This document shows positions 56,682-64,000 of a stretch of 64,000 nucleotides of DNA, one piece after another. The notes under the pieces were generated by a model. The model saw nothing but the letters and a program-made list of their open reading frames with translations, searched no databases and was not told the origin of the DNA. The DNA is from Aeromonas australiensis. Its GTDB lineage: Bacteria; Pseudomonadota; Gammaproteobacteria; Enterobacterales; Aeromonadaceae. The stretch is taken from positions 85,045 to 149,044 of the forward strand of contig NZ_CDDH01000051.1 of NCBI RefSeq assembly GCF_000819725.1, written 5' to 3'. Numbering within the stretch: position 1 is the stretch's first letter; each line of letters begins with the position of its first letter. The position numbers and the translations under genes were made by a program.

Positions 56682-56777
56682 CTTGTCGGAGTGCTGACCG
56701 TCGAACGACGCGAAGCTGAGACCGTTAATTCGGGATCCGTGGAACCTGATCAGGTTAAAACCTGCGAAGGGAACAAG
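56682..56777 (+). promoter_or_regulatory. TPP riboswitch (thi box) upstream of thiC
   Basis: The aptamer closes with stem P1 CTTGT (56682-56686) and ACAAG (56773-56777). The pyrimidine-sensing core GCTGAGA (56715-56721) and the pyrophosphate-sensing GGAACCTGATCAGGTTAAAA, then CCTGCGAAGGGAAC, match the conserved TPP (THI) motif. It controls the downstream thiC-thiDE-thiFSGH unit by thiamine pyrophosphate level. Confidence 0.95.
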
Positions 56778-60772
<3,995 letters not shown>

Positions 60773-60783
<11 letters not shown>

Positions 60784-61567
60784 TGCCGCTTCTCTTAGTG
60801 ACAAAGAGTATCTGCGATACGGTCGCCAGCTGATGCTGGCGGAAGTGGGTGAAGAAGGGCAGGCACGGCTCAAGGATAAATCGGTGCTGATCGTCGGCCT
60901 CGGCGGGCTTGGCTCGCCGCTCGCCCTCTATCTGGCCGGGGCCGGGGTGGGCACCTTGTGGCTGGCCGATGGCGATACGGTCGATTCCAGCAACCTGCCG
61001 CGCCAGATCCTGTTCGATAGCGAGGCGGTCAACCACTCCAAGGCGGAGCTGGCCCGCGAGCGCCTTAGCAAACACAACCCGCTGGTGGAGCTGATCGCCA
61101 TTAACCAGCGCCTCGATGCCGCCAGCCTGCCGGAGTTTGTGGCAGAGGTGGATCTGGTTGTCGACTGCTGCGACAACCTCGCCACCCGCCAGGCTATCAA
61201 CGTCGCCTGCGTGGCTCAGGGCAAACCCTGGATCTCCGCCGCTGCCGTGGGTTGGCAGGGGCAGCTGATGGCGCGCACAGGTACGGATCACGCCTGCTAC
61301 GCCTGCCTCTATCCGCTGGATACCAAGATCGTTGAGCGCTGCGAGACCAGCGGCGTCACCGGCCCGCTGGTCGGGGTGATGGGCTCTTTGCAGGCGCTGG
61401 AGGCACTGAAACTGCTGCTCGGGATGCCGAGCCCGGTGGCTGGCACATTGCGCCGCTTCGATGCGTTGACCCATCAGTGGCAGACCCTCACGCTGGCTCC
61501 CGACCCCGATTGCCCGGTCTGCGGGCAGCGCCGATGCCCGACACACGATAAGGAGATCACCCCATGA
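60773..61567 (+). CDS. thiF: Sulfur-carrier adenylyltransferase ThiF
   Basis: E1-like enzyme (264 residues; E. coli 251) that adenylates the C-terminal Gly of ThiS so that it can be thiocarboxylated. ATP-binding [18 protein letters not shown], the SNLPRQILF motif and two zinc CxxC pairs (CYACLY and CPVCGQ) are visible. ATG 60773, behind GGGAGG, overlaps thiDE by 11 bases; the upstream open frame belongs to thiDE in another phase. Confidence 0.94.
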
Positions 61568-61770
61568 CCTTGACCATTCGACTCAACGATAAAGCCCAGC
61601 CGCTGGCGGCAGGGCAGAGTGTGGCCGACCTGCTGGCGGCGCAAGAAGTTAATCCACAGGGAGTGGCGGTAGCCCTTAACGGCGCCGTGCTGCCCCGTGG
61701 CCGCTGGGCCGAGACCCGTCTCAATGACGGGGACGAACTCCACCTCTTTACCGCCATTGCCGGAGGCTGA
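61564..61770 (+). CDS. thiS: Sulfur-carrier protein ThiS
   Basis: A 68-residue ubiquitin-like protein that carries thiocarboxylate sulfur to thiazole synthase. The C-terminal Gly-Gly (TAIAGG) needed for adenylation is present. Its ATG overlaps the thiF stop by four bases. A gap of 85 bases to thiG, longer than the other gaps in this operon, holds no clear gene. Confidence 0.94.
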   Translation: MTLTIRLNDKAQPLAAGQSVADLLAAQEVNPQGVAVALNGAVLPRGRWAETRLNDGDELHLFTAIAGG

Positions 61771-61855
61771 TCCATGATGCTTGCGATCCCATCTTCGAGC
61801 GTTCTGCCTTGCGGCGGAACTTCATCTCTTCTTACCACTGTGGCGGGAGGCTGAC

Positions 61856-62623
61856 ATGCTCAAAATTGCCGATCACACCTTCTCATCGCGCCTCTTTACC
61901 GGCACCGGCAAGTTTGCCCGCCCGGATCTGATGGCCGCCGCCATCGAGGCGAGCGGCTCCCAGCTGGTCACCATGGCCATCAAGCGGCTCGAACCGGGCA
62001 AGGCCCACGACGATATCCTGAGCCCCTTGCTGCAACTCGGGGTCAAGCTCTTGCCCAACACCTCCGGCGCCAAGACCGCCGCCGAGGCGGTATTTGCCGC
62101 CCATCTCGCCCGCGAGGCGCTGGGGACGAACTGGCTGAAGCTGGAGATCCACCCCGATCCGCGCTATCTGCTGCCCGATCCCATCGAGACGCTGAAAGCC
62201 GCCGAGCAGTTGGTGAAAGAGGGCTTTGTGGTGCTGCCCTACTGCGGCGCCGACCCCGTGCTGTGCAAGCGGCTCGAAGAGGTGGGCTGCGCTGCCGTGA
62301 TGCCGCTGGGCGCCCCCATCGGCTCCAATCAGGGGCTGGTGACCCGGGAGTTTCTCTCCATCATCGTCGAGCAGGCCAATGTGCCTGTGGTGGTGGATGC
62401 GGGGATCGGTGCGCCGAGCCATGCCGCCGCCGCCTTTGAGCTGGGCGCCGATGCCGTGCTGGTCAACACCGCCATCGCGGTGAGCGGCGACCCGGTTGCC
62501 ATGGGCCGCGCCTTTGCGCTGGCCTGCACCGCCGGTCGCAGCGCTTATGAGGCAGGCCTTGGCGCCCGCGCCCTGCAGGCCCAAGCCTCCAGCCCGCTCA
62601 CCGATTTTCTGGGGGCGCTATGA
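61856..62623 (+). CDS. thiG: Thiazole synthase ThiG
   Basis: TIM-barrel enzyme (255 residues; E. coli 256) joining 1-deoxyxylulose 5-phosphate, dehydroglycine and ThiS thiocarboxylate to the thiazole phosphate. The Schiff-base lysine region in [19 protein letters not shown] and the phosphate site [22 protein letters not shown] are intact. ATG 61856 follows GGGAGG; the frame is open 25 codons upstream without family support. Overlaps thiH by four bases. Confidence 0.95.
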   Translation: MLKIADHTFSSRLFTGTGKFARPDLMAAAIEASGSQLVTMAIKRLEPGKAHDDILSPLLQLGVKLLPNTSGAKTAAEAVFAAHLAREALGTNWLKLEIHPDPRYLLPDPIETLKAAEQLVKEGFVVLPYCGADPVLCKRLEEVGCAAVMPLGAPIGSNQGLVTREFLSIIVEQANVPVVVDAGIGAPSHAAAAFELGADAVLVNTAIAVSGDPVAMGRAFALACTAGRSAYEAGLGARALQAQASSPLTDFLGAL

Positions 62624-63864
62624 GTCATGAAACAGGGGCGACCATGAACATCTCCCCCTTGCCCCAAGGGCAGCCAGAGGTTTGCCCCCCTCTCCCTCTG
62701 GGAGAGGGGCTGGGGGTGAGGGCGCCGGGGGTGAGGGCTAAGGATCCAACCTTTCTCGACAGTTGGCAGGAGCTGGAGTGGGACGATATCGGCATGCAGA
62801 TCCGCGCCAAAACGGTCGCCGATGTAGAGCGCGCCCTGAGCGCCCCCCGCCGCACCCTGGCCGATTTTATGGCGCTGATCTCCCCTGCCGCCGAAGCCTA
62901 TCTGCCGCAGATGGCGGCCGAGGCCGAGCGGCTGACCCGCCAGCGCTTTGGCAACACCATCGGCTTCTATGTACCGCTCTATCTGTCGAACCTCTGTGCC
63001 AACGACTGCACCTACTGCGGCTTCTCCATGAGCAACCGCCTCAAGCGCAAGACCTTGAATGCAGAGGAGATAGAGCGCGAGTGTCTGGCCATCAAGGCGC
63101 GCGGTTTCGACAGCGTGCTGCTGGTGACCGGCGAGCATGAACACAAGGTGGGGCTCGCCTATTTTCGCGAGATGATGCCCATCATCCGCCGCCACTTCAG
63201 CACGGTGGGGATGGAGGTGCAGCCCCTCTCCCAAGACGAGTACGCCGAGCTGAAAACCCTCGGCCTCGATTCGGTCATGGTCTATCAGGAGACCTACCAT
63301 GCCCCCACCTACGCCCGCCACCATCTGCGTGGCAACAAGCGGGACATCGCATGGCGCCTTGCCACGCCGGATCGGCTGGGCCGCGCCGGTATAGACAAAA
63401 TCGGATTGGGGGCGCTCATCGGTCTCTCCTCGGACTGGCGCGCCGACAGCTACTTTGTCGCCGAGCATCTGAGCTGGCTTGAGCGTCACCACTGGCAGAG
63501 CCGCTACTCGCTCTCCTTCCCGCGCCTGCGCCCCTGCACCGGTGGGCTGGAACCTGCCGTGGTTATGTCGGATCGCCAGCTGGCCCAGCTTATCTGTGCC
63601 TGGCGCCTCTTCTCGCCGACGCTGGATTTGTCCCTCTCCACCCGCGAGTCGGCCACCTTTCGCAACGGCGCGGTGCGCCTTGGCATCACCCAGATGTCGG
63701 CCGAGTCACGCACCCAGCCGGGGGGCTATGCCGAGGGGGATGCAGAGGAGCTGGAACAGTTTGCCATCCACGACGACCGCCCGGTGGGGGAAGTGGCCGC
63801 CGCCGTGCGGCAGGCCGGGTTGCAGCCGGTGTTTAAGGATTGGGAGCCGTTTTTGGGGAGATAG
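62620..63864 (+). CDS. thiH: Tyrosine lyase ThiH (radical SAM), with repeat-encoded N-terminal insert
   Basis: Radical SAM enzyme that cleaves tyrosine to dehydroglycine for ThiG. The product is 414 residues (E. coli 377). The cluster motif is [11 protein letters not shown] (CxxxCxxC); the C-terminal cofactor-associated domain continues to WEPFLGR. Family homology starts at about residue 46 ([12 protein letters not shown]). The first 45 residues include a stretch encoded by a GC-rich palindromic repeat (62687-62738). ATG 62620 overlaps the thiG stop; ATG 62644 has a better ribosome site (AGGGGCGACC); both precede the repeat. In-frame GTG codons at 62716 and 62731 could restore a short N-terminus. 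Confidence 0.93.
   Translation: MSHETGATMNISPLPQGQPEVCPPLPLGEGLGVRAPGVRAKDPTFLDSWQELEWDDIGMQIRAKTVADVERALSAPRRTLADFMALISPAAEAYLPQMAAEAERLTRQRFGNTIGFYVPLYLSNLCANDCTYCGFSMSNRLKRKTLNAEEIERECLAIKARGFDSVLLVTGEHEHKVGLAYFREMMPIIRRHFSTVGMEVQPLSQDEYAELKTLGLDSVMVYQETYHAPTYARHHLRGNKRDIAWRLATPDRLGRAGIDKIGLGALIGLSSDWRADSYFVAEHLSWLERHHWQSRYSLSFPRLRPCTGGLEPAVVMSDRQLAQLICAWRLFSPTLDLSLSTRESATFRNGAVRLGITQMSAESRTQPGGYAEGDAEELEQFAIHDDRPVGEVAAAVRQAGLQPVFKDWEPFLGR
62687..62738. repeat. GC-rich palindromic repeat inside thiH
   Basis: CCCCTCTCCC (62687-62696) and GGGAGAGGGG (62700-62709) form a perfect ten-base stem with a TCT loop, followed by CTGGGGGTGAGGGCGCCGG and GGGTGAGGG. This is the widespread GC-rich palindrome of gammaproteobacterial genomes, normally intergenic. 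Here it stays in frame with thiH. Confidence 0.85.
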
Positions 63865-64000
63865 AAGGTGCTCTCCCTTTGCCATACACAGATCGGGGAG
63901 AGTGATGCCGGAACACAATAGCTATTCGCGGTAAACGTTGGGCTTCGCAAGCTCAGCCGCAACCTACATCTGTGGTAGGTTTGTAGTGGCATAGTGAATT

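Noticed and set aside
61771..61855. N-terminal extension of ThiG or a tiny gene between thiS and thiG
   Set aside because: The in-frame extension lacks family similarity and ATG 61856 has a good ribosome site; no independent start and ribosome site pair is visible in the gap.
63865..64000. Gene or terminator after thiH
   Set aside because: Only weak CTCTCCC/GGGGAGAG pairing with a long loop and overlapping short open frames without features were seen before the window ends.

Overview
The window is chromosomal DNA of an Aeromonas, most likely from the A. veronii/A. sobria side of the genus. The species guess is inference from an aerolysin gene (54940-56406), a tapABCD type IV pilus cluster (12457-16922), coding GC of roughly 60 percent and gammaproteobacterial housekeeping synteny. 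Most of it is ordinary core genome with short intergenic gaps. The accessory or decayed parts are the tapA region and the stretch 50.1-56.5 kb.

Layout. 1-10.2 kb: the end of the division/cell-wall (dcw) cluster (murG 3' end, murC, ftsQ, ftsA, ftsZ, lpxC; no ddl and no secM), then an M23 peptidase and secA. 10.4-16.9 kb: mutT, then on the minus strand tapA-tapB-tapC-tapD-coaE-zapD-yacG, ending at a terminator shared with mutT. 17.2-19.3 kb: a retropepsin-like protease and nadC on the minus strand, with ampD diverging. 19.4-26.7 kb: pdhR and the pyruvate dehydrogenase genes aceE, aceF and lpd, with two PdhR-type operators, an aceE/aceF intercistronic hairpin and a separate lpd promoter. 26.8-37 kb: a GAF-GGDEF protein, a chemoreceptor, a PlpD-like patatin autotransporter, acnB and a CSS-EAL phosphodiesterase. 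37.1-46.4 kb: a GLDH-like flavin oxidase, a CobW GTPase, an RND pump divergent from a TetR regulator plus MFS exporter with a clear operator between them, and a YbaK-like deacylase. 46.5-50 kb: folK, folB, plsY, a four-tRNA operon (Phe, Thr, Phe, Asn) and a membrane protein. 50.2-54.7 kb: a solute-binding protein, a fossil zone holding the 3' ends of hrpB, an IS1634-type transposase and an argH-like gene, then a two-component system facing two small secreted proteins. 54.9-56.4 kb: aerolysin. 56.7-63.9 kb: a TPP riboswitch and thiC-thiDE-thiF-thiS-thiG-thiH.

How the genes work together: peptidoglycan precursor synthesis, divisome and lipid A commitment genes sit together, and AmpD recycles wall fragments. 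PdhR should couple pyruvate level to the dehydrogenase complex. The thiamine operon, controlled by TPP, makes the cofactor that AceE needs. TapD processes pilins such as TapA and, in Aeromonas, type II secretion pseudopilins, so it is linked to export of toxins such as aerolysin.

Most notable: an aerolysin whose activation loop lacks the dibasic Lys-Val-Arg-Arg site; a GC-rich dispersed palindrome inside the thiH reading frame; three adjoining 3'-end gene fossils; tandem repeats between tapB and tapC; two PdhR boxes; and overlapping TetR operators. I found no CRISPR array, prophage or clearly new defence system. All calls come from reading the sequence and family knowledge; no database search was run.
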